Shown: positions 18,145 to 26,379 of the stretch, piece after piece
Layout: each line of letters starts with the position of its first letter
Numbering within the stretch: position 1 is the first letter of the stretch
NCBI RefSeq assembly: GCF_900107595.1
Contig: NZ_FNQF01000007.1
Location: 62,001-126,000, forward strand
Length of the DNA: 64,000 bases
Source: Psychroflexus halocasei
GTDB taxonomy: Bacteria > Bacteroidota > Bacteroidia > Flavobacteriales > Flavobacteriaceae
Direction of reading: 5' to 3'
Program-made: the position numbers and the translations under genes
Notes under the pieces: model-generated
Seen by the model: the letters and a program-made list of their open reading frames with translations, nothing else
What the model was told of the DNA's origin: nothing
Databases searched by the model: none

Positions 18145-18504
18145 ATGAGTGATTTAGTAGAAGAATTCGATGTGTACAGAGCACGAATGAATGATAAAAT
18201 TTTGAAGGATAACAACAAAGTCCTTAAAAGAATTTTTAACTTAGACACAAACTCTTTTGCAGAAGGAGCATTAGATAAAAAAACGAAAGAACTTCTTGGT
18301 TTAGTAGCTTCATTGGTTTTGCGCTGCGATGACTGCGTTAAATACCACTTAGAATCAAGCTATAAAGCTGGATTTACAAAAGTTGAAGTTGTTGAAGCCA
18401 TGAGTATAGGAACTTTGGTTGGCGGAACAATTGTTATTCCACATTTGAGGAGAGCTTATGAATATTGGGATGCCTTAGAAGAAAAATTGGGTAATAATGA
18501 ATAA
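18145..18504 (+). CDS. Carboxymuconolactone decarboxylase / AhpD-like protein
   Basis: A 119-residue all-helical protein of the CMD family. The AhpD-type redox motif C61-D-D-C64 with H68 (LRCDDCVKYHLESS) suggests a thiol peroxidase-type or disulfide-relay activity rather than a decarboxylase. C-terminal part GTLVGGTIVIPHLRRAYEYW is typical. It lies in the middle of an envelope operon, 26 nt after tatC, and its stop overlaps the next gene by 8 nt. The true substrate is unknown. Confidence 0.88.
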   Translation: MSDLVEEFDVYRARMNDKILKDNNKVLKRIFNLDTNSFAEGALDKKTKELLGLVASLVLRCDDCVKYHLESSYKAGFTKVEVVEAMSIGTLVGGTIVIPHLRRAYEYWDALEEKLGNNE

Positions 18505-19165
18505 TTATAAAAAGCTTACGCCTTTAGCGGTTAGTATTGTCTTATATGCATTAGCAATGCTTTCAGTTGCCTTAATTATCAAGCAAGATTTTGCCAATGG
18601 ACAAGTTCTTGAGGAAGAGATGATTGAGATTTTTCAAGAAGTTTTCTTGATTCTTGCTGTTATTTTTTCATTAATTGCGACGAGATTCCAAAAGTTTAAA
18701 ACTTTCAATTATGCTATGGCAGGCATGCTGATGGTGCATTTTATAAGAGAGTTTGATTTTTGGCTCAATTATAATCTATTCGATTACGCATGGCAAATTT
18801 TAGCACTTGTTGTTTTTATACCCACTGTTTATTTAATAATCAGTAAACGAAAAGCATTTATTAAAGATGTTTTTAGTCTATCAAAATCTTACGGATTCGG
18901 AATTTTTATCATTGGCTTCTTGACATTACATGTTTTCTCAAGACTTTTTGGGAGCAAAAAAATATGGAATTGGTTGATGGAACCGATTTATGTGAAAAGT
19001 GTTGCTGAGGCTAAAGGTGAAAAAATCATTTCTCTTGAAGATTTTGTATACCCACTCAAAACAGGAGCACAAGAAGGTATAGAATTGTTTGCTTACTTGC
19101 TGATTCTAATAGGTGTTATCGAAATGTTTATCAGTAAAAACAATGCGCACAAAAAATTAAAATAA
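18497..19165 (+). CDS. Six-TM hypothetical membrane protein
   Basis: A 222-residue inner-membrane protein I do not recognise. About six hydrophobic helices are visible, at roughly residues 10-28, 48-62, 72-85, 95-112, 130-150 and 197-213, with a polar segment (WLMEPIYVKSVAEAKGEKII, about 160-185) before the last helix. Conserved-looking motifs include HFIREFDFWL in a helix and QEGIELFAYLL. It overlaps the AhpD-like gene by 8 nt and is followed by lptB after 6 nt, so its expression is tied to LPS export and redox genes. No function can be named. Confidence 0.75.
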   Translation: MNNYKKLTPLAVSIVLYALAMLSVALIIKQDFANGQVLEEEMIEIFQEVFLILAVIFSLIATRFQKFKTFNYAMAGMLMVHFIREFDFWLNYNLFDYAWQILALVVFIPTVYLIISKRKAFIKDVFSLSKSYGFGIFIIGFLTLHVFSRLFGSKKIWNWLMEPIYVKSVAEAKGEKIISLEDFVYPLKTGAQEGIELFAYLLILIGVIEMFISKNNAHKKLK

Positions 19166-19171
19166 TTTAAA

Positions 19172-19927
19172 ATGGATCAATCAGTTGCAACTTTAAGAGC
19201 AGAAAATATCATAAAATCTTACAAAGGAGTTAACGTCGTGAAAGGTGTTTCTTTGGAAGTGAGTCAGGGAGAAATCGTCGGTTTGCTTGGACCAAATGGT
19301 GCAGGGAAAACAACTTCTTTCTATATGATTGTTGGACTGATCAAGCCAAATGGCGGGAAGATATTTCTGAACGATACGAATATTACAAAGTATCCAATGT
19401 ACAAACGTGCTCAAAACGGCATTGGCTATCTCGCACAAGAAGCTTCTATTTTTAGAAAATTGAGTATCGAAGACAATATAATGAGTGTCTTGGAGCTGAC
19501 TAAAATGAATAAAAAACAACGAGAAGAAAAAATGGAAAGCCTAATTGAAGAGTTTGGCCTAAACCATATTCGAACAAATAGAGGTGATTTGCTTTCTGGT
19601 GGTGAGCGTCGACGTACTGAAATTGCACGCGCTTTAGCTACTGATCCTAAGTTCATTTTACTAGATGAACCTTTTGCAGGTGTTGATCCCGTTGCTGTTG
19701 AGGATATCCAGAAGATTGTTGCTCAACTTAAAAAGAAAAATATCGGTATTTTAATTACAGATCATAATGTTCAAGAAACGCTTGCAATTACCGATCATAC
19801 TTACTTGATGTTTGAAGGTAGAATATTAAAGCATGGCGTGCCTGAAGAATTAGCCGAAGATGAAATGGTGCGTAAAGTTTATTTAGGACAAAACTTTGAA
19901 TTACGTAAAAAGAAACTTTTTGATTAA
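19172..19927 (+). CDS. lptB: LPS export ABC transporter ATP-binding protein LptB
   Basis: ATPase that drives LPS extraction by LptF/LptG. Walker A LLGPNGAGKTTSFYMI (about residue 36), Q-loop GYLAQEASIF, signature LLSGGERRRTEIARALA, Walker B FILLDEPFAGVDPVA and H-loop ITDHNVQETL are all intact; 251 residues. Last gene of the kdsD-tatC operon; the link with a Kdo-pathway gene and, 4 kb away, an LptF/LptG permease fits an LPS assembly role. The stop codon overlaps the convergent gene by 4 nt. No terminator is visible between them. Confidence 0.97.
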   Translation: MDQSVATLRAENIIKSYKGVNVVKGVSLEVSQGEIVGLLGPNGAGKTTSFYMIVGLIKPNGGKIFLNDTNITKYPMYKRAQNGIGYLAQEASIFRKLSIEDNIMSVLELTKMNKKQREEKMESLIEEFGLNHIRTNRGDLLSGGERRRTEIARALATDPKFILLDEPFAGVDPVAVEDIQKIVAQLKKKNIGILITDHNVQETLAITDHTYLMFEGRILKHGVPEELAEDEMVRKVYLGQNFELRKKKLFD

Positions 19928-21180
19928 GTTTTCTTTTTCTTTTTTTCTGCCGCAGGAAATAAAATATTATTTAAAATCAGCCTATAACCAGCAGATTTTG
20001 GGTGAAGCTTCAATTCTGTTTTAGGATCACCAACCATATGTCTGTAGTCTTCTGGATCATGGCCACCGTAAAAAGTGAAAAATCCTTTTCCTTTAATACC
20101 ATGAATATAACGCGCTTCATTATTGATTCTGTTTTTTCCTAATACCAAAACGTGAGACTTAATCTGATTTGGATTAAACGCTGTTGTTTGTCCCATAAAA
20201 CCTTTAACCATTGCTGTATGGTTTTGTGTAAGCATCGTTGGTATCGGATCCCATTTAGCTGAATATTCGCTTAAAGTAAAGTAATCTTTATCCTGAGGAA
20301 CCTTCCTTTTGTCAGTCATATCAATTGATGAATATTCGTAAACCATCGGATTTTTTTCAAGAATAAAATCTGTAAAAGCAAATGTCTTCTCGTAATCAAT
20401 CTTATTTTGATAGCCAGGTTCGCTCGCATCACCATCAAACATGGGTTCGCAAATATCTACACCTTCTGCAGAAAGTGCGATGTCAAAAGAATCTGTTGCA
20501 CTACACATCGCAAACATAAATCCGCCGCCGACAACATAATCACGAATTTTTTTAGAAACAGCAAGTTTAGATTCTGAGACTTTATCAAAACCTAAAGATT
20601 CAGCTAAAGCCTCGGCCTCTTTTTTTTGTTCGATATACCAAGGTCTTGCGCGATAGGCTCTATAAAATTTACCATATTGTCCTGTAAAATCTTCATGATG
20701 AAGGTGAAGCCAATCGTAAAGGAGAAGTTCATCTTCTAAAACATTCTTATCATAAATTTTTTCATAAGGAATTTCAGCATAAGTTAAAACCATCGTTACT
20801 GCGTCGTCCCAGGGTGCTTTTCCGCTTGGTGTATAAACTGCAATTTTAGGAGCTTTTTCTAAAGTGATCGAACTTTTGTTTAGTGAAGGGCTGTCAATTT
20901 CTTTTAATAAGTTTTCAGCTTCATTTGTTGAAAGTATCTCATAATCAACACCGCGAATTGTGCATTCTCTTTTTAATTCATCTGATGCTGTGGTTAGAAA
21001 CGAGCCACCCCGATGATTAAGCAACCATTGTACTTTTGTATTTTTTTCAAGCAACCAATAGGTGATACCATAAGCTTTTAAATGCTGACTTTGCGACTCA
21101 TAATCCATAGGAATTAAAATAAAATTCGACCATGTAACTTGGGTCAAGCAAAACAAAACAATAAAAAGCTTAGTTTTCAT
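19924..21180 (-). CDS. Secreted protein of the 'asparagine synthetase B' annotated Bacteroidota family
   Basis: A 418-residue protein with an N-terminal signal peptide (MKTKLFIVLFCLTQVTWSNF). From memory this family is named asparagine synthetase B in flavobacterial genomes, but the sequence shows no N-terminal catalytic cysteine, no glutaminase domain and no ATP-pyrophosphatase loop, so the name is unsupported. The region GGGFMFAMCSATDSFDIALS resembles the nucleophile-elbow region of ThuA/glutamine-amidotransferase-like folds, and FTFYGGHDPEDYRHMVGD is strongly patterned. Lys-rich tail. It lies 14 nt after dnaB on the same strand, so likely cotranscribed. True function unknown. Confidence 0.75.
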   Translation of the reverse strand: MKTKLFIVLFCLTQVTWSNFILIPMDYESQSQHLKAYGITYWLLEKNTKVQWLLNHRGGSFLTTASDELKRECTIRGVDYEILSTNEAENLLKEIDSPSLNKSSITLEKAPKIAVYTPSGKAPWDDAVTMVLTYAEIPYEKIYDKNVLEDELLLYDWLHLHHEDFTGQYGKFYRAYRARPWYIEQKKEAEALAESLGFDKVSESKLAVSKKIRDYVVGGGFMFAMCSATDSFDIALSAEGVDICEPMFDGDASEPGYQNKIDYEKTFAFTDFILEKNPMVYEYSSIDMTDKRKVPQDKDYFTLSEYSAKWDPIPTMLTQNHTAMVKGFMGQTTAFNPNQIKSHVLVLGKNRINNEARYIHGIKGKGFFTFYGGHDPEDYRHMVGDPKTELKLHPKSAGYRLILNNILFPAAEKKKKKT

Positions 21181-21194
21181 AAGTTTTCTTTTTA

Positions 21195-22733
21195 TTAAAA
21201 AGGAACACCGTCATCGTCGTCATGAAGATTTGGACTAGATGGTCCAAAAACATCTTCACCTTTAGGTAAATTTTGTGTTGAAATATCATCATCATTCATA
21301 CTTGAGCTAATTTCGTGTAACTCTGAACCGAAGTTATCTAAGTTATCAAACTTACCAAGTTGGCCAATAAATTTCAGTCTGATGTTGTCAAGTCCACCAT
21401 TTCTGTGTTTTGCAATAATAAATTCGGCCTGACCTTTTGTGCTTTCTTCCGAGCCATCATCCCAGGTATCAATATCGTAATATTCAGGTCTAAAGATAAA
21501 TGAGACAATATCCGCATCTTGCTCAATTGCACCAGATTCTCTCAAGTCACTTAGTAAAGGTCTTTTACTTCCGCCTCTTGTTTCAACAGCACGAGATAAC
21601 TGAGATAGAGCGATAACAGGGACGCTTAATTCTTTTGCTAGAGCTTTTAAGTTTCTGGAAATGGTAGAAATTTCTTGTTCACGGTTCCCATTTTTAGCAC
21701 TTGCGCCACCAGTCATTAATTGCAAATAATCGATTACGATTAACTTGATGCCATGTTGTGAGGATAGTCGTCTTGCTTTTGCTCTCAGATCAAAAATAGA
21801 TAATGAAGGTGTGTCATCAATAAACAAAGGTGCTTTCTCAAGTGATTTCACCTTGACATTCAACATCTCCCATTCATGTTTCTCTAAATTTCCTGTTCTT
21901 AACTTTTCAGAAGAAAGTTCAGTTTCAGAGGAAATCAACCTCGTGATAAGTTGCACAGATGACATCTCAAGTGAGAAAAAGGCGACAGGAATATCCTGAC
22001 CCACAGCAATGTTTCTTGCCATAGATAAGGTTAATGCTGTTTTACCCATACCAGGACGTGCAGCAACAATAATTAAATCACTAGGTTGCCAACCAGAAGT
22101 AAGTTTATCGAGGTCGGTAAAGCCAGTAGGAATTCCACTTAGACCTTGTTTATTTGAAATTTCTTCAATTCTTTTTTTTGCTTGTAAAACAAGTTGTTGC
22201 GCCGTTTCTGAAGATTTCTTGATATTGCCTTGAGTAACTTCATAAAGTTTAGATTCGGCATGGTCAAGTAAATCAAAAACATCAGTGGCTTCATCAAAAG
22301 CTTCTTCAATGATTTCACTCGAAATATGGATTAATTTACGTTGAATATATTTCTGTAAAATAATTCTTGAGTGGTACTCAATATGTGCAGAAGATGAAAC
22401 TTTTTGGGTGAGCTGAATGAGATAATATTCGCCACCACTAGATTTCAACTTTTTTTCTTTTTTAAGCTCGTTAGCGACTGTTAATAAGTCTATTGCTTCC
22501 CCTTTTTCAAAAAGAGTTTGAATGGCTGCATAAATATTTTTGTGAGCATCTTTATAAAATGCTTCAGGTTTTAGGATATCAATTGTTTCGTCAACACCTT
22601 TTTTGTCAATGAGCATTGCACCAATGACAACTTCCTCAAGATCAACAGCTTGAGGTGGTATTTTGCCGCGTTGCATCTCAATCACTTCTGATTTTTTCTT
22701 GAAGGTTTGTGGTGTTGTTCGTGTTTGTTCCAT
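21195..22733 (-). CDS. dnaB: Replicative DNA helicase DnaB
   Basis: Hexameric 5'-3' helicase at the replication fork. The N-terminal domain (about 22-130) begins PPQAVDLEEVVIGAMLIDKK; the RecA-like motor has Walker A VAARPGMGKTALTLSM, FSLEMSSVQLITRL, Walker B LIVIDYLQLMTGG and the arginine-finger loop (KHRNGGLDNIRLKF). Length 512 with an acidic, Ser/Asp-rich C-terminal tail ending in DDDDGVPF, reminiscent of SSB-type tips. No intein. Heads a two-gene unit with the secreted family protein downstream. A hairpin lies about 65 nt upstream of the start. Confidence 0.97.
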   Translation of the reverse strand: MEQTRTTPQTFKKKSEVIEMQRGKIPPQAVDLEEVVIGAMLIDKKGVDETIDILKPEAFYKDAHKNIYAAIQTLFEKGEAIDLLTVANELKKEKKLKSSGGEYYLIQLTQKVSSSAHIEYHSRIILQKYIQRKLIHISSEIIEEAFDEATDVFDLLDHAESKLYEVTQGNIKKSSETAQQLVLQAKKRIEEISNKQGLSGIPTGFTDLDKLTSGWQPSDLIIVAARPGMGKTALTLSMARNIAVGQDIPVAFFSLEMSSVQLITRLISSETELSSEKLRTGNLEKHEWEMLNVKVKSLEKAPLFIDDTPSLSIFDLRAKARRLSSQHGIKLIVIDYLQLMTGGASAKNGNREQEISTISRNLKALAKELSVPVIALSQLSRAVETRGGSKRPLLSDLRESGAIEQDADIVSFIFRPEYYDIDTWDDGSEESTKGQAEFIIAKHRNGGLDNIRLKFIGQLGKFDNLDNFGSELHEISSSMNDDDISTQNLPKGEDVFGPSSPNLHDDDDGVPF

Positions 22734-22796
22734 AAAAGCGAAAATAAGAAAATACAGCTTTTAAAACCTCGGTTTATTGTTAATTTGTTAGAGGAC

Positions 22797-22821
22797 TTAT
22801 GAACAGTCGATTTGTTCATAA
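22797..22821. promoter_or_regulatory. Hairpin in the dnaB upstream region
   Basis: Perfect 9-bp inverted repeat ttatgaaca/tgttcataa (22797-22805, 22813-22821) with a 7-nt spacer, between the accA terminator and dnaB. It has no T-tract, so an operator or a structured leader is more likely than a terminator. Confidence 0.4.
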
Positions 22822-22833
22822 AGTGTTGATAAC

Positions 22834-22869
22834 TAAAAAAATCCGAACAAAATAAGTTGTTCGGATTTT
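22834..22869 (-). terminator. Terminator after accA
   Basis: Stem of 13 pairs (22838-22850 with 22857-22869), 6-nt loop, followed on the reverse strand by an oligo-T run. It lies 27 nt past the accA stop. Confidence 0.9.
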
Positions 22870-22895
22870 AATAAATTATGTAAATATGAATATAA

Positions 22896-23849
22896 TTAAT
22901 CGTTGTAAACACCCATGTTGATGTATTTATTCATGCGCTCATTGACTAAATCTTCACTAGTGAGTTTCTTAAGTTCATTGTAAGTTTTAGTGATCGCATT
23001 TGCAACCGTCTTAAAGTTCTTTTCAGGATCTTTATGAGCGCCACCTAATGGTTCTTTAACGATTTGGTCGATAATTTTAAGTTTCTTCATGTCTTTAGCT
23101 GTAAGCTTTAAAGCCTCAGCCGCAGTTTGTTTATGCTCCCAGCTTCTCCATAAAATAGATGAGCAAGATTCAGGAGAAATAACAGAATACCATGTGTTTT
23201 CTAACATTAAGATTTTATCACCAACGCCAATTCCTAAAGCGCCACCACTGGCACCTTCACCAATAATGACTGAAATAATTGGTGTTTCCAATTGGCTCAT
23301 TTCAAGAATGTTTCTCGCAATGGCTTCACCTTGACCTCTTTCTTCAGCTTCTAGACCTGGGAAAGCGCCTGGCGTGTCAATTAGAGTGACAACAGGAATG
23401 CCAAACTTCTCTGCGCTTTTCATTAAACGCAAAGCTTTTCGGTAACCTTCAGGGTTTGCCATACCAAAATTACGGTATTGTCTTGTTTTGGTGTTATGTC
23501 CTTTTTGTTGACCAATAAACATGTAAGATTGGTTTCCGATTTTTCCTAAACCGCCAATCATTGCTTTGTCATCACCATAATTTCTGTCACCGTGAAGTTC
23601 TAGAAAAGTATCGCCACATAAAGCCTTGATGTAGTCTAAGGTGTAAGGTCTGTTTGGGTGTCTTGAAAGCTGAACACGTTGCCAAGCAGTTAGATTTTTA
23701 TAAATCTCTTTCTTTTTATCCTCGATCTTTTTCTCAAGTTGTTGACAGGTGTTGCTGACATCAACTTCGCTGTCTTCACCAATTGTACAAGCTTTCTTGT
23801 ATTGTTCTTCTAGTTCTTTAATAGGTAATTCAAACTCTAAATATTCCAT
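22896..23849 (-). CDS. accA: Acetyl-CoA carboxylase carboxyltransferase subunit alpha
   Basis: Half of the carboxyltransferase that makes malonyl-CoA for fatty acid synthesis. The 317 residues begin with the family helix ([19 protein letters not shown]) and contain [48 protein letters not shown], the oxyanion-forming [19 protein letters not shown] and [13 protein letters not shown]. The zinc finger of this enzyme is on the beta subunit and is not expected here. Monocistronic, with its own promoter (23876-23883) and terminator. Confidence 0.97.
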   Translation of the reverse strand: MEYLEFELPIKELEEQYKKACTIGEDSEVDVSNTCQQLEKKIEDKKKEIYKNLTAWQRVQLSRHPNRPYTLDYIKALCGDTFLELHGDRNYGDDKAMIGGLGKIGNQSYMFIGQQKGHNTKTRQYRNFGMANPEGYRKALRLMKSAEKFGIPVVTLIDTPGAFPGLEAEERGQGEAIARNILEMSQLETPIISVIIGEGASGGALGIGVGDKILMLENTWYSVISPESCSSILWRSWEHKQTAAEALKLTAKDMKKLKIIDQIVKEPLGGAHKDPEKNFKTVANAITKTYNELKKLTSEDLVNERMNKYINMGVYND

Positions 23850-23875
23850 GATTTAGATTTTTATCAATCAATGAG

Positions 23876-23883
23876 CAAATATA
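23876..23883 (-). promoter_or_regulatory. Promoter -7 element for accA
   Basis: Reverse strand reads TATATTTG, 27 nt before the accA ATG. No clear TTG at -33. Confidence 0.5.
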
Positions 23884-23936
23884 TAAAACAGTGTCGAACT
23901 TCAGCTAAAATTTTTGCTTTCAAGCTTAATTATTAA

Positions 23937-25007
23937 TTAGCGTTTGGCTTTTCGTAAGAGAATAATGGCCAAAATGCTAAAGACAATGTTTGAAAACCAG
24001 ACCGCTAGCAAAGGAGAAAACGTAGATTTCTCAGCGATTGTTCCGAAAATTTTATCCATAAAAATATAGCCAAATGCAATCACAATTCCTATCGCTAAAT
24101 TAATACCCATACCGCCTCGGCGCTTCATGGCGGAGACAGAAACCGCAATAATGGTGAGTATAAATGCTGAAATAGGAATGCTCCATCTTTTATAAGCAAC
24201 AACCAAGTAAGTGTTGATTAATCCCGAACCTTTCTTTTTTTCTTGTTCTATAAACTCATTGAGTTCGTTGTAGTCTAAAGTTTCAGCGATGTAATTAACT
24301 GGCGTTAGCGCTTCTATATCAAATGGCATGATAGTATCATAAGATGATTTTCTAACAAATTGATCTTCTCTTTCGCCGATATCTCTTCTTAAATAATTTG
24401 ATAAAGTGTAAGTGGTGTCGTTAAACTTAATACGTCTTGCGCTTATTTTGAATTTAAGATCTTCTCCTTCAAAATGTTCTAAAGTGAAATTTTGAGCGGA
24501 TTTATTTTCTGGTCTAAAATTGGTTGCATAAATGAATTCGTTGTCATTGATTTGTGTATAAACATCTTTTGTAATACGCGTTTCACGTCCTTTTTTAAGA
24601 TAAGCATATTTAAACTCATTGTAACCTTCACTCGCATTAGGAAATAAATACAAACTGAAAAGCAAGGCGACGCTACAAACAATAGTTGCACCAATAATGT
24701 AAGGTCTTAAAAACCTTGTAAATGAAACCCCTGAACTCAAAAATGCAATCACCTCTGTGTTGTTTGCTAGTTTAGAGGTGAACCAAATAATGGATAAGAA
24801 TAATAGGATAGGGAAGAGTAGATTGGCAAAATAAATCGTGAAATCAAGATAGTAAAGCAAAATTGCATCAAGAGGTGCTTCATTCTCTATCATGTCATCA
24901 ACTTTTTCTGATAAGTCAACAACGATTCCAATAGGAATAAATAGCAGAATCAATACACCAAATGTGCCGAGATATCTTTTAAGTATGTACCAGTCTAATA
25001 TTTTCAA
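23937..25007 (-). CDS. LptF/LptG family LPS export permease
   Basis: Inner-membrane permease of the Lpt machine that moves LPS from the membrane to LptC/LptA. The start MKILDWYILKRYLGTFGV and the segment FLSIIWFTSKLANNTEVIAF are family signatures. Three membrane helices at the N-terminal side (about 12-32, 55-75, 98-118) and three at the C-terminal side (about 278-298, 305-320, 333-350) flank a periplasmic beta-rich domain (about 120-270). 356 residues. Sequence alone does not tell LptF from LptG. It follows tgt with a 4-nt gap, so it is the second gene of a tgt operon; lptB is about 4 kb away on the other strand. Confidence 0.9.
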   Translation of the reverse strand: MKILDWYILKRYLGTFGVLILLFIPIGIVVDLSEKVDDMIENEAPLDAILLYYLDFTIYFANLLFPILLFLSIIWFTSKLANNTEVIAFLSSGVSFTRFLRPYIIGATIVCSVALLFSLYLFPNASEGYNEFKYAYLKKGRETRITKDVYTQINDNEFIYATNFRPENKSAQNFTLEHFEGEDLKFKISARRIKFNDTTYTLSNYLRRDIGEREDQFVRKSSYDTIMPFDIEALTPVNYIAETLDYNELNEFIEQEKKKGSGLINTYLVVAYKRWSIPISAFILTIIAVSVSAMKRRGGMGINLAIGIVIAFGYIFMDKIFGTIAEKSTFSPLLAVWFSNIVFSILAIILLRKAKR

Positions 25008-25011
25008 AAGC

Positions 25012-26142
25012 TTAGAGTCTTGTATTCATATTTTTTACCATTTGTTCTTTCCAAGTTCTGAAAGTTCCGTCGATAATTTTTTGACGTGCTTCTCTCATCA
25101 GCCACAAATAAAAACCTAAATTATGTATTGATGCAATTTGCAGGCCTAAAAGTTCTTTCACACTAAATAAATGTCTTAAATATGCTTTTGAATAAGCAGT
25201 GTCAACCCAAGTGTAAGCATTTTCATCAATAGCAGAAAAATTGTCTTCCCACTTTTTGTTTTTGATGTTGATAAAGCCATTTGCAGTAAAAAGCATTCCA
25301 TTTCTGGCGTTTCTTGTTGGCATCACACAGTCGAACATATCGACACCTAGTGCAATATTTTCGAGTAAATTAACAGGAGTCCCAACGCCCATCAAATATC
25401 TAGGCTTGTCTTCTGGCAAGATGGAATTGACGTGCTCAGTCATCGCATACATCTCATCATCAGGCTCGCCAACTGAAAGACCGCCAATTGCATTTCCTTC
25501 AGCACCGACATTAGCGATATATTCAGCGGATTGCTCTCTTAAATCTTTATAAGTGCTGCCTTGTACAATCGGGAAAAGTGTTTGATTGTGGCCGTACAGC
25601 GGATCAGTTTCATTAATGCGTTTCACACAGCGATCAAGCCAACGATGCGTCATATGCATGGAGCGTTTTGCGTAGCGATAATCACAAGGATAAGGTGTGC
25701 ATTCATCAAAAGCCATGATGATGTCAGCGCCAATTTTTCTTTGGATGTCCATCACACCTTCTGGTGTAAATAAATGCGTTGAACCATCAATATGGGATTT
25801 AAATTTAACGCCGTTTTCTTTTATTTTTCGATTTGCTGAAAGCGAATAAACTTGAAAACCACCACTATCTGTCAAGATATTGCGATCCCAATTCATGAAT
25901 TTATGTAAACCTCCAGCTTTTTCCAGAATGTCAGTTCCTGGTCGAAGGTAAAGATGATAAGTGTTTCCTAAAATAATATCAGGATTTATTTCTTCTTTCA
26001 GCTCGCGTTGGTGAACACCTTTAACTGTGGCTCTTGTGCCAACAGGCATAAAAATGGGCGTTTCTATTGTGCCGTGATCAGTTGTGATTTTGCCAGCTCT
26101 GGCTTTTGAATTTGGATCTACAGCTAATTTTTCAAATGTCAT
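25012..26142 (-). CDS. tgt: tRNA-guanine transglycosylase (queuine tRNA-ribosyltransferase) without the zinc cysteines
   Basis: Exchanges guanine-34 for preQ1 in queuosine tRNAs. The 376-residue TIM barrel carries GNTYHLYLRPGTD, the active-site Asp motif LTDSGGFQVYSLSA, GADIIMAFDECTPYP, GGLSVGEPDDEMY and the nucleophile/tRNA-binding segment GVDMFDCVMPTRNARNG. The C-terminal zinc-binding subdomain lacks its three cysteines: A309, T311 and D314 occupy the C-x-C-x2-C positions, while the fourth ligand, H340 (SIHNLGF), remains at the canonical 31-residue spacing. First gene of an operon with an Lpt permease. Other queuosine genes are not in the window. Confidence 0.96.
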   Translation of the reverse strand: MTFEKLAVDPNSKARAGKITTDHGTIETPIFMPVGTRATVKGVHQRELKEEINPDIILGNTYHLYLRPGTDILEKAGGLHKFMNWDRNILTDSGGFQVYSLSANRKIKENGVKFKSHIDGSTHLFTPEGVMDIQRKIGADIIMAFDECTPYPCDYRYAKRSMHMTHRWLDRCVKRINETDPLYGHNQTLFPIVQGSTYKDLREQSAEYIANVGAEGNAIGGLSVGEPDDEMYAMTEHVNSILPEDKPRYLMGVGTPVNLLENIALGVDMFDCVMPTRNARNGMLFTANGFINIKNKKWEDNFSAIDENAYTWVDTAYSKAYLRHLFSVKELLGLQIASIHNLGFYLWLMREARQKIIDGTFRTWKEQMVKNMNTRL

Positions 26143-26161
26143 ATCAATCTTAAATAGACGG

Positions 26162-26169
26162 CAAATATA
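26162..26169 (-). promoter_or_regulatory. Promoter -7 element for tgt
   Basis: Reverse strand reads TATATTTG 20 nt before the tgt ATG; a reverse-strand TTG (26193-26195) is 23 nt further upstream. Confidence 0.5.
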
Positions 26170-26379
26170 ATGAACTCAATTTCATTTAAAACCAAAAAAC
26201 AGAATGGGTATAAGTCATTTATTTAAAGTTTGTGATTTCAAGTGAAAAAAGTTGTGCTGTTGAAATAAACTAATTCAAAAAATGGCAATGATTATTTCTA
26301 GATGAAGATGTCAATTAAACAAAAACAAGGTTGCTTTTGGAGGATTAAATTTATGATTGGAAAACTGGCTGATTTCTGA

